Shown: positions 29,041-40,200, numbered from the stretch's first letter. The stretch is 64,000 nt of DNA from Eutreptiella sp. 'Long Island Sound 2002' (GCA_964036045.1 OZ038382.1:101124357-101188356); one strand, 5' to 3'. The notes: generated from the letters alone by a model not told the origin. Program-made: numbers and translations.

Positions 29041-30578
29041 CCCCCCCCCCCCCGGAGGATCGCCAGGATGACATCCTGCACCACTTTCGGTGGCACGAGG
29101 GTGTTGGGGAACCAGTGGTGCACCGCCGCCAGGCGCAGGCGGTGTTTGCGCTTCAGGGAGAAGTCCCCGTCCGGCTGCAGCTGAAGTCCCAGGTAGGGGT
29201 CGGAGTCCGCCGCTGGTACCCAGTGCCATGGGTTTTCCAGGTGGGGACAGAGGCGCAGCTGCAGGCCCGGGACCCCCTCCGTGGTGGCCATGGCACACCT
29301 ACGGGGGTTGATCTCAATGCCCATCATCCCCAGGTACGCGGCCACCGCCTCCACGCCCTCGACAAAATGCTGCAGCGTTTGGGCCACTACCAGCAGGTCG
29401 TCTATGTAGGCCTGGATGAGGCCCCGTTCGGCCTCTCCGGGCGGGCGCAGACGGTGCCCCTGGGCCCTCAGCAGGGGCTCCAGGAGGAGCGCGTACAGCA
29501 GGAGGCTCTCAGGGTTGGCCTGCCGGACACCGCGCAGCATGTGGACGGGTTGTGTTAGCCCGTGCGCGTTGACGATGCGCAGCCTGGCGCACGTGTGGAG
29601 GAAGAGCAGGAGGTCGATGACCTCCGGCGGCACGGAGAGGTGGCGCAGGATGAGGAGGAGGGCGCCGTGCGGGGTGGTGTCAAAGGCCTTGCGGGCGTCG
29701 AAGGAGAAGATGTAGTTGGGCCTACCCCATTGGAGCTGCCGCTGCGCCATGAACAGGGGGGGGCTGGTGTTGGGGCCAGGGGGGGGGCCTTGCTGCCAGT
29801 CGCTGACCACTCCGTGCCGTGTGAGCACTTCCGTAATGTGCTGGGTCAGGGGGCCCGTGAGCAGCTTCATGTCCAGCTGGCCTAGGGCTATGGGCCTATA
29901 GTCGTCCAGTCTGGCGGAGCCCGGTACCTTGGGGCTGTGCCAGATGTGCGCGTCCCTCCAGTGCATCGGTGGCGGGGCGCCGCGGAGGATGGCCCGGTAG
30001 GAGTGGACCAGGAGCCACTGGACGGGTGCCGGGAGGGCCTTGATGAAACGGGCCTCCACGTGGTTGGAACCCGGGGCCTTGCCATTGGCCTTGTCCAGGG
30101 CGGACTGGAGGTCCTGCATTGAGTACCGCTGGACCTGGGCCCAGGCCCCATCAGGGACCCGGAGGACGTGGCGGCTGAGGACCGCCTGGAAGCCGGGGAC
30201 GTCCACCGGACGTTTGTCATTAAGGTCCCGCCGGAAGGCGCGAACCGCGAACATCACGTCGTGGGCCTCCGTGAGGAGCGTTTGGGTGTTGGGGACCCGC
30301 ACCTTCCAGAGGCCTGACGGGCCCCGGGCCTCTACCTCTATTGCTCCCCGCACGGCTTTCCACCGCTGGGCAATGTCGGGGGCGTGGCGGCGCCAGAAAT
30401 CCTTGATGGCGCGCTTGCGGTCTGCCGCCAGGAGTGCGCGCAGTTGGCGGATGTCCTCTTCGAGGGCGGCTGCTTGCCTCTCCAGCTCCTCCTGTAGCTG
30501 GCCCTGCGTGGCCGGGCGGAACCCGGACGACGAACTCCGCAGCTCCTCTGCGAGCCGGAGCGCCGCCTCGGACCGCAT
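29037..30578 (-). CDS. LINE reverse transcriptase
   Basis: Length is 513 residues. An N-terminal coiled-coil-like segment (QLQEELERQAAALEEDIRQLR) precedes RT motifs in order: GKAPGSNHVEARFIKAL, LDDYRPIALGQ, YIFSFDARKAFDTTPHGAL, LRGVRQANPESLLLYALLL, the catalytic AYIDDLLVVAQT (about residue 390) and DPYLGLQL. The GVRQANP stretch with N-P replaces the more usual GCPQG box of LINEs. The enzyme would copy element RNA at the nicked target. The frame is cut at its 3' end by a run of eleven C at 29041-29051. Confidence 0.9.
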   Translation of the reverse strand: MRSEAALRLAEELRSSSSGFRPATQGQLQEELERQAAALEEDIRQLRALLAADRKRAIKDFWRRHAPDIAQRWKAVRGAIEVEARGPSGLWKVRVPNTQTLLTEAHDVMFAVRAFRRDLNDKRPVDVPGFQAVLSRHVLRVPDGAWAQVQRYSMQDLQSALDKANGKAPGSNHVEARFIKALPAPVQWLLVHSYRAILRGAPPPMHWRDAHIWHSPKVPGSARLDDYRPIALGQLDMKLLTGPLTQHITEVLTRHGVVSDWQQGPPPGPNTSPPLFMAQRQLQWGRPNYIFSFDARKAFDTTPHGALLLILRHLSVPPEVIDLLLFLHTCARLRIVNAHGLTQPVHMLRGVRQANPESLLLYALLLEPLLRAQGHRLRPPGEAERGLIQAYIDDLLVVAQTLQHFVEGVEAVAAYLGMMGIEINPRRCAMATTEGVPGLQLRLCPHLENPWHWVPAADSDPYLGLQLQPDGDFSLKRKHRLRLAAVHHWFPNTLVPPKVVQDVILAILRGGGG

Positions 30579-31047
30579 GCCATGCCGTGCCGCGTCCCCC
30601 TGGTATGCCGCCGGCGCGCACGCTGCCAGGGTGTCGTAGCGGGGGACCGCCGCCTGGAGCCGTTTCCCGCTCTCTGGGGGGTCCCCCCCCCCGCCGGGTC
30701 CGTCCTCGCCGGGGACGGCTGCCGGCGTCCCACGACACGTGCCAGGGCGTGATGCGCCGCGTGGAGGTGTTCGAAAACCTTATCCACTGCGGCCGCGGGC
30801 ATGGACCCATAGGCGTGCTGCTCTGCGGGACCCAGCCAGGGGGCCAAGGAGGGCTCATCCTGCGTGGCGGTGACCGCTGCCCGCAGGCAGTGTTGGACGG
30901 GCGCGGCCTCGGCTTCGTATGGGAAGAGGCGGCCCTCCGTGTGGCTGTAGGGGTTGGCATCGTCACGTGCCCTGCCGCGTTGAGGAGGCCCGGCAGGGCC
31001 AGGCAGACCGGGAGGTGGTCCGACCCGATCACCTGGGGGTGTGCCAT
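30579..31047 (-). pseudogene. LINE endonuclease end and linker to RT
   Basis: The frame from 31047 begins with QVIGSDHLPVCLALPGLL, the SDHxP catalytic motif that closes an APE-type endonuclease. A linker follows that joins the RT frame through a shift near 30600. The region between holds several overlapping GC-biased frames. Confidence 0.7.
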
Positions 31048-31793
31048 GCCGCGGGCCTAGACACTTTCCCGCAGGGACCACGGCAGGAGGGGTTCTTTCG
31101 ACCAGGAAGGTGTGCACCCTGTGCCGGGACGGGCGGAGCGTGGGGGTCATGTCCTCCTCGCCGCCTGTCGTGGCCCTCCGGAAACCTCTGGTCTCCCAGC
31201 CCGCGCGGAAGTGCTCCGTGGCCGGGTTCGAGGTGGCATCCATGTAGACGTTGGTGTCCCTTGCGATGACCACCGGGTGTCTCCCAACGAGGCTGCGCGC
31301 CGTGGCATACATTTGTATGTCGGCCCAGAACACCGCCCGTCCCGCCCACGGGGAGCAGCCTGCCTGCGGTCTGTGGACGTTGATGAGGCTGAGGCCTCCC
31401 CCGTCCGTGCGGATCTCCAGGGCCACTGAGCACCTCGTGCTCTGCCACGTACTTGCTGCTGACCGAGGTGACGAGGCCTCCCCCTCTCGAGGTGGAGGTG
31501 ACTCCCGTCTCCGCCAGCCGGCTGCTGAAGAAGGGGGTGTACCCCTTGTCCTGGAGCGCCGCGGCCACGTGCATCTCCTGCGCCCGGGTGGCAACCCCTG
31601 TTTCCTGCAGCATGATGGCAAAGCCCCCCTCCCGGGGTAGCATGCCGGTGACGAGGTGCTCCTTGTCGGTACAGGCCGCCGGCCCCCGGCGCCGCAGGAG
31701 CGTGTCCCGGAGGGACCGGTCCGGCGGGATGAGGCCGTTGCGCAGGTTCCATGAGAGGAGCCATGGGGCGTCGTCCGCCTTGTCCTCCTGGAG
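31030..31793 (-). pseudogene. LINE apurinic-type endonuclease
   Basis: Exonuclease-endonuclease-phosphatase motifs occur in order across three frames. WLLSWNLRNGL is near 31750 (Asn motif). FAIMLQETGV is near 31605 (catalytic Glu), followed by GGGLVTSVSSKYVAEHEV. LSLINVHRPQAGC comes next, then VVIARDTNVYMD near 31260 (Asp-x-Asn). SDHLP follows at about 31015. Such endonucleases nick the target for reverse transcription. The frame changes after EHEV (near 31440) and again near 31050. Confidence 0.85.
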
Positions 31794-32288
31794 TCAGCTG
31801 TCCTGCATCGACATTGCCGCTGGGTCCGCTGGGGCAGCCAGGGCTCCTGGGTGCGCCGGGGCCATGGGGTGCGGGGAGCCCGTTCCCAGCGGGGCCCACC
31901 GGGGGGCCAGGGGGGCCAGTCCCGCGGGGATGGACCCTTGTTGGGCCGCACGGCCGGTTCCCGGGGCCGCTCCGGGTGCCTCCTCCTGGCCTTCTGCGTG
32001 GCCGGCCCCCTGGGGCGGGGGGCGCCGGGCGTACGGGGCATGCCACGAGGACCTCCGTGCCCTCCCATGGAGGATGTTGGAGGCCGCCTCCTTGTCGTCC
32101 ACCAGAGCTGCAGCGTGCACTGCGTGCCACGCCAGGTGTTCCAGCATCGCCCCGCTTGTGTAGTACTTGTCTGCACACAGGGGGCATTTCGCTGGTTCTG
32201 TGGCCCCTCGCGCCGCGGGGAGTGGCACGGACTTTCGGAAGGCGCCCTCCGGCGCTGGCTCGAAGGGCAGGTTGGCCAGTGGAACCAT
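31794..32288 (-). CDS. C2H2 zinc-finger segment at the start of LINE ORF2
   Basis: The 164-residue frame contains CPLCADKYYTSGAMLEHLAWH, a C-x2-C-x12-H-x4-H finger at about residues 35-56, followed by a Pro/Ala-rich linker that reaches the endonuclease. It starts about 110 bases after the ORF1 stop. A finger at the front of a LINE ORF2 would aid nucleic-acid binding. Confidence 0.65.
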   Translation of the reverse strand: MVPLANLPFEPAPEGAFRKSVPLPAARGATEPAKCPLCADKYYTSGAMLEHLAWHAVHAAALVDDKEAASNILHGRARRSSWHAPYARRPPPQGAGHAEGQEEAPGAAPGTGRAAQQGSIPAGLAPLAPRWAPLGTGSPHPMAPAHPGALAAPADPAAMSMQDS

Positions 32289-32399
32289 GTGTGGCGCTAA
32301 CGCGCGGCCCGGGGCCGCCGCATCAAGGGCTCGTGTAGCGGGCGCGGGCCCGAGACTCCGGACGGCATCGTGCTGCGCGTCTGTCTGCAGTCACGGTTG

Positions 32400-35300
32400 C
32401 TAGTGCGTGGCGCCGATTTGGCGGTCCGGCTTGCCCCTCCATCGCAGGTCGTGGAAGGCTTGTAGCCAGTGGTACACTGCGGCCGGGACCCCCAGCTGGA
32501 ACTCTTGGTCGGCGAGCTGCGCCGCTGCCGGCCATACTCCCGGCCTCGCTGCCCTGGTGTTGTCCTTCAGCCAGACCGGGAGCACGAGGGCGTGGTGTTC
32601 GCCCTCCCGCAGCGCCTTGACGACCATGCGGGTACAGTCCGCAACGCGGACTACGGCTTCGGGCCCCGGCAGGCGCTCGGGGTCGCAGACAACGATGTGC
32701 GCGTCCGCCAGACTGAACATGCAGACCACCGACTGCGGGTTCTGCTGTCCCTGTTGAGCCACCGCTAGGGTAGCCGCCGGGCGGGCGTGCGTGATTGGCC
32801 CCGCATGGAGGTCCGGGACGTCCGTGGCCCTGATGGCGTCTCCCTGCCATGCGGCCTGTAGATGCTCCTCCTGGTCGGGGCTGCACAACAGTGCGGGAAG
32901 GTTGACCCATCCCGGTTCCTGCCTCTTGTTGGGGGCGCTGACGGTGTGTAGCAGGACTGCTAGCGGCCAGGGGTCTGCCGTCATATGGTAGGCGTGGGTG
33001 GGCCCCTGCTGCCAGTTGACATGGGGCTGGGGCGGGAATGCCCCTTGCCTGGCAGTGCCGTGCCAGACGGTCCAGCGGCCCCCGGTCAGCCATGCAACCG
33101 GTACCCTCCGGCATGGTTGTGTAGTATGGCCTGGTAGCCTGCTGTCTGCAGCACCAGTGCCTCCCCCTGCTGAGGCCCGGGAGGGGGTGTGCCGCCGCCT
33201 GCGTCCCTGACGCGGGTGCGCCCGCGGGGTGTGGCGTGCCACAGGTGGGGCGCATCGCGCTGCGGCCCTTGTGCGCTTCCCCCGATCTGCGCCGGGCCGT
33301 GGTGGTGGACGAAACTCTCCCCGCCGTCTGCCAGCAGCGCCGCCGCGACGACATATAGCTGCTCGGCCGTGAGGGGTGCCGTCGGCGTGTGCCTTGCGGC
33401 CGGCTGGCGGGGCTGCGTGTTTGGGCAGGGGACGTGGGGCAGCAGTTGCGCTGGCCACGCCACCACGGGACCCATGGTGAGGGCCGCCACCGCGGACGCG
33501 AGCGCCGTGCGGTCCACTGGCCTGTACTGCCTGAGCCCCGTGGTATCTCGGGCAGAGTGCCTGCAGGCCACCGTCCAGGCCACTGCTCCGCAGTTTGTGC
33601 AGTCCGGTTCGGCCCCATCCGCGCTGTTGCTTCCCCTGTGCTGTACCGTGGTGGCCCCGTTGAGCGGGGGGCCCTGCTGCAGCGCCTCCGGGCCCTGCCC
33701 CGGCGAGAGGGCGGGCGGGGCAGGCTGCGGGAAGCTCTGCGCGCCCAGGCGCTCCGGGTGCGTGTGGTACGGGTTTTCGCCGGCAGTGCTCCGGGGCCGC
33801 CCGGGGTAGGAAGAGGAGTTGGTGTAGGTACCAGTGGGCTTGTGCGGTGGACGGGTTGCTGACTGTCAGCCACTGTTCCACCACGCCCCCCGGGTGCGCG
33901 GCCTCGACACGGCGCTGCAAACCCAGGCGGCCGAGGCGGTTGGACGTGCCCGCGGGCGGGATGTAGGTCTGCGGGTAGAGCACCCGCAGCGGCTCCAGCG
34001 CCAAGTCCAGCACCTTTGCGGTGAGCTGTTCTGTAAGGGCTGAAGCCCTGTGCAGGGCGTGGCGGACCCCGGGTGTGGGGGCCGTGAGCTGTTCGAGCAC
34101 CGGCCCCGGCGGGCACCGTGCACCCAGGTTCGTCAGCCACTCCCTGGTGTGGCTCAGCATGGCCCTCCACACATCCCTCGTAAGGGCGTGTTGAGGGGCC
34201 AAGGGAGACACCGCCCGTAGGAGGCGGTGGCTTGCCGGCGGCGGTCGCATGCGCTGTGGGGCGGCTGCAGTGATCCACCTGCATGCCGTGTCGGGCACGA
34301 TCGCCCCCCATTCCACGGTCCCCATGCCCTCGGCGTGGAGTAGCGCCTGGCCCTGGACCAGGGGGAAATACGGGCTCGGGCGCCCGTCCTCTTCCCTCCA
34401 CCGTACCCAGGCCGCCCCTGCCCGCAGGCTGCGGAGCAGGGCCACGCCGGGGAGGAGCGGCTGCGGGAAAGCCCCCTTGACGGCTTGGGCGGCATGGGCC
34501 AGGGTGCCCATGGGCAAAAGCCACAACGGGAGGACCCAGGGGCCCAGCAGCGGTTGCGCCCCCCCTGCGTCCCATCGCCACTCGGAGTCTGGCGAGGCGG
34601 CCGGGACCGTGCCCGTCTGCAGAAAGTGGCGTGGCCTCTTGTCGGGGTGCCGCTGGAGGGTTGCCGCGAGGCTGAACCCCTTTGCCGCGGGTGCCACTGG
34701 GAGGCCGCCCTGGGGCCTGCGCCAGGGGAAATCCTGGCCGGCCGGCCAGGTGTGGAGGTCCCGGGCGATTTCCTCCGCGGTTCCTGTGGGGGCGTCCTCC
34801 GGTGCCAGGTGCCACATGACTGTGAGCACCGCCCATGTGGAGAAGAGCCACGCCCGTGGGGGGGTGTACACCTGGATGATCAACTGTGGGCGCGCCCACC
34901 GCACGCGGGATGCGGGGAGCACCCCTCGGACAATGTCCGCCGCCAGGACCAGCACCATTCCCGCGGGCTCCACAATGATCCCCTCCGCGGGTCCGCCGTA
35001 GCGGCCCCGGGTGTGCAAGGCCACTTCCGCTTGGCCCGTGTGGGCGACTCGGTCGACGGCCTCCTGAATGTTCACGCTGCCGCGTGCGGTCTCATCCAGG
35101 ATCCAGTTCTGCGCCAACCCGTAGCGCAGGGCGGCGCTTGCGGCCGCGTGTCCCACTGCGGGCAACGCTCCGTCATCAGGGCCGGGCTTGGGGTGCTGCT
35201 TGGGGCTCCAGCCTTCGCCGTTGCAGTGGCCCCGTTTCCACGCGGGGCAGAGGGTGGGCACGCTGCCCGCCGGCGGCGCAGGTTCCGCGGGCGTGCTGCC

Positions 35301-35465
35301 CGTGGAGGGCTCCGGGATTTCCTCCAGTTCGGAGTCCGCGCCCGCGTCCTCTTGTGAGGGGTCTCCTTCGCCGCATCTGAGTCCCACCGCCCTGATGACG
35401 TCGTGTGCTGCGTCCAGCATCGGAGATCGGGGGCGTGTTTTGCGTGGGGCCGCGGGTTCCGCCAT
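32400..35465 (-). CDS. LINE ORF1 protein
   Basis: Length is 1,021 residues from an ATG at 35465, the first long frame after the repeat-rich 5' region. The acidic N-terminus contains SVPTLCPAWKRGHCNGEGW, a CCCH-like cluster. The middle has balanced composition (NIQEAVDRVAHTGQAEVALH, MVLVLAADIVRGVLP, PQLIIQVYTPPRAWLFSTW, EWLTNLGARC). From about residue 560 to 790 the frame turns low-complexity, while balanced sequence appears in another frame at 33086-33583. It returns to balanced sequence for the last 230 residues (VAWLTGGRWTVWHG, SVVCMFSLADAHIVVCDPE). The protein probably coats element RNA, but the length is unusually large for ORF1 and I recognise no RRM or CCHC. Confidence 0.65.
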   Translation of the reverse strand: MAEPAAPRKTRPRSPMLDAAHDVIRAVGLRCGEGDPSQEDAGADSELEEIPEPSTGSTPAEPAPPAGSVPTLCPAWKRGHCNGEGWSPKQHPKPGPDDGALPAVGHAAASAALRYGLAQNWILDETARGSVNIQEAVDRVAHTGQAEVALHTRGRYGGPAEGIIVEPAGMVLVLAADIVRGVLPASRVRWARPQLIIQVYTPPRAWLFSTWAVLTVMWHLAPEDAPTGTAEEIARDLHTWPAGQDFPWRRPQGGLPVAPAAKGFSLAATLQRHPDKRPRHFLQTGTVPAASPDSEWRWDAGGAQPLLGPWVLPLWLLPMGTLAHAAQAVKGAFPQPLLPGVALLRSLRAGAAWVRWREEDGRPSPYFPLVQGQALLHAEGMGTVEWGAIVPDTACRWITAAAPQRMRPPPASHRLLRAVSPLAPQHALTRDVWRAMLSHTREWLTNLGARCPPGPVLEQLTAPTPGVRHALHRASALTEQLTAKVLDLALEPLRVLYPQTYIPPAGTSNRLGRLGLQRRVEAAHPGGVVEQWLTVSNPSTAQAHWYLHQLLFLPRAAPEHCRRKPVPHAPGAPGRAELPAACPARPLAGAGPGGAAAGPPAQRGHHGTAQGKQQRGWGRTGLHKLRSSGLDGGLQALCPRYHGAQAVQASGPHGARVRGGGPHHGSRGGVASATAAPRPLPKHAAPPAGRKAHADGTPHGRAAICRRGGAAGRRRGEFRPPPRPGADRGKRTRAAARCAPPVARHTPRAHPRQGRRRRHTPSRASAGGGTGAADSRLPGHTTQPCRRVPVAWLTGGRWTVWHGTARQGAFPPQPHVNWQQGPTHAYHMTADPWPLAVLLHTVSAPNKRQEPGWVNLPALLCSPDQEEHLQAAWQGDAIRATDVPDLHAGPITHARPAATLAVAQQGQQNPQSVVCMFSLADAHIVVCDPERLPGPEAVVRVADCTRMVVKALREGEHHALVLPVWLKDNTRAARPGVWPAAAQLADQEFQLGVPAAVYHWLQAFHDLRWRGKPDRQIGATH
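33086..33583 (-). pseudogene. Frame-shifted middle part of LINE ORF1
   Basis: The frame reads TVACRHSARDTTGLRQYRPV, ALASAVAALTMGPVVAWPAQ, LTAEQLYVVAAALLADGGES and LVLQTAGYQAILHNHAGG. Its balanced content replaces the low-complexity text that the main ORF1 frame shows here. This implies two compensating indels, one near 33750 and one near 33090. Confidence 0.5.
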
Positions 35466-35589
35466 TGTTGTGTCGCTGTGCCCAAGAGCAGGGGGTGGGG
35501 TACAGATTTCCCGTGGCTGGTGTTCATGCTGTGGGCGCGGCCGGGCGTGGGTTGGGGAGCTCGTACGCTCATTCTGCGGGCCGGCTTTC

Positions 35590-38500
35590 GTGTGTTCGTG
35601 TGGGCGCTAGGTGCTCTCCCCCCGCCGTCCGTGGTGACCCCGTTGCGAGGGGGGTCCCAGGCAGGGCGCTCTCCCTCCTCCGACTGCCCTCCTCCTGGGG
35701 GCTGCCGCAGCCCGCTGGCCATGTGCTGTGGGTGCGGGTGTGCGGGTGTGGGGGCCAAGCACTGTCCCCTTGCCTTGCTTGCCTGTAGGGGCTGCGTGCC
35801 GCGGGGGTGGTGGGGGGCCGTCTCCAGGGGGGGTGGCCCGCCGCCGTTGTGAGGGGCGTCTGGTGTCACGTGCTGTCCCTCTCCCGGCGGCCAGGGTGCC
35901 GTGACCCGTGTGTCCCGGGTGTTGTTGGTGTGCGCGTGGGGACCCTGCTCCTGCCTCACGGCGTGCGCCCTTGCGGGCACCTGCGGAGGGGTGCCCCCGT
36001 GGGGGGCGCCTGTCGCCGTTGCGAGGGGCGTCTGGGGTCAGGCGCTCCCCCTCCGCCACCCACTTGCTGTGGGCGCGGGTGTGCAGGCGTGGGGGCCCAG
36101 CACTGTCCACGTGGCTTGCATGCCCTGTGAGGGGCGTCTGGTGTCAGGCGCTGTCCCTCCCCCTGCCGCCCGTCCTCGGGGGCGGGCAGCCGGAGTTCCG
36201 CGGCCCGTGTGTCCCGGGTGCGGTTGGTGCGGGCCTGGGGGCCCAGCACCGGCCGCATAGCGTGCGCCCTTGAGGGATGGCGTTGCGCGCTGTGGGGGTG
36301 GCAGAAGGGCTTCCCCGGGGGGGGGTGCCTTTCGCCGTCGTGAGAGGCGTCTGAGGTCAGGCACCCTCCCCCCCCCCCCGACTGCCCGCCCTCCGGGCGG
36401 GCTGTCGCGGTCCGCCACTCACTTGCTGTGGGTGCGGTTGTGCGGTTGTGGGGGCCCTGCACTGTCCTCTTGGCTTGCATGCCCTGTGTGGGCTGCGCGC
36501 CGTGGGGGTGGTGGGGGGCCGTTCCCAGGGGGGGTGACCTGCCACCGCTGTGAGGGGCGTCTGGCGTCAGGCGCTGTCCCTCCCTCGGTCGCTCGTCCCC
36601 TGGGGCGGGCAGCCGGGGTTCCGCAACCCGTGTGTCCGGGGTGCTGTTGGTGCGAGTGTGTGGACCCATTACCGGCCCCACAGCGTGTCCGCCCTCGTGG
36701 GCTGGCGATTGGTCGCTGTGGGGGTGACGGAAGGGCGTCCCCGGGGGGGTGCCTTTCGCCGTCGTGAGGGGCGTCTGAGGTCAGGCGCTTCCCCTGCCCC
36801 GACCGCCCGCCGGCCGTCCGGGCGGTCGGGGTCCGCCACCCACGTGCTGTGAGCGGGGGTGTGCGGGTGTGGGGGATCAGCACTGTCCCCTTGGCTTGCA
36901 TGCCCTGTGGGGGCTGCATGCCGCGGGGATGGTCGGAGGCCGTCCCCGGGGGGGTAGCCTGCCACCGTTGTGAGGGGCGTCTGGTGTCAGGCGCTGTCCC
37001 TCCCCCGGTCGCCCGCCGTCTGGGGCGGGGGCCGGGGTGTCACGACCCGTATGCCCCGGGTGCGGTCGATGCGGGTGTAGGGACTGAGCACCGGCCCCAC
37101 AGCGTGCGCCCTTGCGGGCTGGCGTTGCGCATTGTGGGGGTGGCGGGAGGGCGTCCCCTGGGGGGGTGCCTTTCGCCGTCATGAGGGGCGTCTGAGTTCA
37201 GGCGCTCCCCCTCTTCCGGCTGCCCCTCCTCAGGGCTGGCTGTCGGGGTCCGCCACCCACGTGCTGTGGGCGGGGGTGTGCGGCTGTGGGGGCCCGGCAC
37301 TGTCCCCTTGGCTTGCATGCCCTGTGGGAGCTGCTCGCCGCGGGGGTGGTGGGGGGCCGTCCCCGGGGGGGGTGGCCTGCCACCGTTCTGAGGGGCGTCT
37401 GGTATCAGGCGCTGTCCCTCTCCCGGCCGCCCGTCCTCTGGGGCGGGCAGCCAGGTTTCTGCGACCCGTGTGTCCCGGCTGCGGTCGGTGCGGGCGTGAG
37501 GACCCAGCACCGGCCCCACAGCGTGCGCCCTTGCAGTTCGGCGTTGGTCGCTGTGGGGGTGGCGGAAGGGCGTCCCCGGCGGGGGTGCCCTTTACTGTTG
37601 TGAGGGGCGTCCGAGGTCAGGCGCTGCCCCTCCTCCGACTGCCCGCCCTCCGGGCGGGCTGTCGGAGTCCGCCACCCACGTGCTGTTGACGCGGGTGTGC
37701 GGGTGTGGGGGCCCAGCACTGTCCCCTTGGCTTGCATGCCCTGTGGGGGCTGCATGCCGCCAGGGGCGGTTGGGGGCCGTTCTCGGAGGGGGTGGCCTGC
37801 CACCGTTGTGAGGGGCGCCTGGTGTCAGGCGCTGTCCTCCCCCCGGCCGCCCGTCCTCTGGGGCGGGCAGTTGGGGTTCCGCGGCCCGTGTGTCCTGGGT
37901 GCGGTTGGTGCAGGCGTGGGGATCCAGCACCGGTCCCACAGCGTGCGCTTTTGCGGGCCAGCGTTGCTCGCTGTGGGGCTGGCGGAGGGGCGTCCCCGGG
38001 GGGTGTGCCTTTCGCGGTTGTGAGGGGCGTCTGATGTCAGGCGCTCTCCCTCCCCCGACTGCCCCCCCACTGGGCGGGCTGTCGGCATTTGCCACCGACG
38101 TGCTGTGGGCGCGTCTGTGCGGGTGTGGGGGCCCAGCACTGTCCCCTTGGTTTGCATGCCCTGTGGGGGCTGCATGCCGCGTGAGTGGTGGAGGGCGGTC
38201 CCCGGGGGCGATGGCCTGCCACCGTTGTGAGGGGCGTCTGGGGTCAGGCGCTGTCCCTCCCCCGGCCGCCCGTCTTCTGGGGCGGGCAGTCGGGGTTCTG
38301 CGGCCCGTGTGTCCTGGGTGCGGTCGGTGCGGGCGTGGGAACCCAGCACCGGCCCCACAGCCTGCGGCCTTGCGGGCCAGCATTGCTCGCTATGGGGGTG
38401 GCGGAAGCGCGTCCCCGGGAAGGGCGTCTTTCGCTGTTGTGAGGGGCGTCTGAGGTCAGGCGCCCCCCCTCCCCCGACTGCGCGCCCTCTGGGCGAGCTG

Positions 38501-40200
38501 TCAGGGTCCGGCACCCACGTGCTGTGGGCGCGGGTGTGCGGATGTGGGGGCCCGGCACTGTCCCCTTGGCTTGCATGCCCTGTGGGGGCTGTGTCCTGCG
38601 GGGCTGGCGGGGGGGCGTCCCCGGGGGGGGTGGCCTGCCACCGTTGTGAGGGGCGTCTGGTGTCAGCCGCTGTCCCTCCCCCGGCCACCGGTCCTCTGAG
38701 GCGGGCAGCCGAGGTTCTGCGACCCGTCTGTCCCGGGTGCGGTCGGCGCGGGCGTGCGAACCCGGCAGCGGCCCCACAGCGTGCGCTTTTGCGGGCCAGC
38801 GTTGCTCGCTGTCGGGCTGGCGGAAGGGCGTCCCCGGGGGGGAAACCGTTCGCCGTTGTGAGGGGCGTCTGAGGTGAGGCGCTCCCCCTCCCCCGACTGC
38901 CTGCCCTCTGGGCGGGCAGTCGGGGTCCGCCACCCACGTGCTGTGGGCGCGGGTGTGCGGGTCTGGGGGCCCGGCACTGTCCCGTTGGCTTGCATGCCCT
39001 GTCGGGGCTGCGTGCCGCGGAGGTCGGGGGGGGCCGTCCCCGGGGGGGTCGGCCTGCCACCGTTGTGAGGAATGTCTGGTTTCAGGCGCTGTCCCTCCCC
39101 CGGCCGCCCGTCCTCTGGGGCGGGCAGCCGGGGTTCCGCGACCCTTGTGTCCCGGATGTGGTGGGTGCGGGCGTGGGGACCCAGCACCAGCCCCACAGCG
39201 TGCGCCCTTGCGGGCCGGCATTGCTCGCTGTGGGGTCCGCGGAGGGGCGTCCCCGGAGAGGGCGCCTTTCGCTGTTGTGAGGGGCGTCTGAGGTCAGGGG
39301 CTCCCCCTCCCCCGACTGCCCGCCCTCTGGGCGGGCTGTTGGGGTCCGCCACCCACGTGCTGTGGGCGCGGGTGTGCGGGTGTGGGGGCCCGGCACTGTC
39401 CCCTTGGCTTGCATGCCCTGTGGGGGCTGCGTGCCGCGGGGACGGGGGGGGGCTGTCCCCAGGGGGGGTGGTCTGCCACTGTTGTGAGGGGCGTCTGGTG
39501 TCAGGCGCTGTCCCTCCACCGGCCGCCTGGCCTCTGGGGCGGGCAGCCGGGGTTCCGCGACCCGTGTGTCCCGGGTGCCGTCAGTGTGGGCGTCAGGACC
39601 CAGCACCGGCTTCACAGCGTGCGCCCTTGCGGTTCAGCGTTGCTCGCTGTGGGGGTGGCGGAAGGGCGTCCCCGACAGGGGTGCCTTTTACCGTTGTGAG
39701 GGGCGTCTGAGGTCAGGCGCTCCCCCGCCTCAAACTGCCCGCCCTCTGGGTGGGCTATTGGGTCCGCCATCCACGTGCTGTGGGCGCGGGTGTGCGGCTG
39801 TGGGGGCCGAGCACTGTCCCCTTGGCCTGCATGCCCTGTTGGGGATGCTCGCCGCGGGGGTGGGGGGAGGCCGTCCCCGGGGGGGGCGGCCTGCCACTGC
39901 TTTGAGGGGCGTCTGGTGTCAGGCGCTGTCCCTCCCACGGCCGCCCGTCCCCTGGGGCGGGCAGCCGGGGTTCCGCAACCTGTGTGTCCTGGGGGCGGTG
40001 GATGCGGGCGTGGGGACCTAGCACCGGCCCCACAGCGTGCCCCTTTGCCGGCCGGCGTTGCGTGCTGTGGGGGTGGCGGAAGGGCGTCCCCAGGGGGGTT
40101 GCTGTTCGCCGTGGTGAGGAGCATCTGGGGTCAGGCGCTCCCCCTCTCCCGACTGCCCGCCCTCTGGGCCGGCTGCCGGGGCCCGCTGGCCACGTGCTGT
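35590..40200 (-). repeat. ~420-bp tandem monomers in the LINE 5' region
   Basis: The marker CCCCACAGCGTGCGCCCTTG recurs near 36243, 36666, 37093, 37508, 37930, 38347, 38767, 39185, 39604 and 40024, giving a period of 415-427 bp. A shortened copy lies near 35957. Each unit also has GCACTGTCCCCTTGGCTTGC and GTGAGGGGCGTCTG. The array sits directly upstream (minus sense) of ORF1, like the promoter monomers of some LINEs. Long open frames across it follow the repeat and are not genes. Confidence 0.9.

Noticed and set aside
35607-40124. Minus-strand frames of 150-400 codons rich in Pro, Arg and Gly upstream of LINE ORF1
   Set aside because: Each repeats with the 420-bp DNA period and changes frame between monomers, so they reflect the satellite and not a gene.
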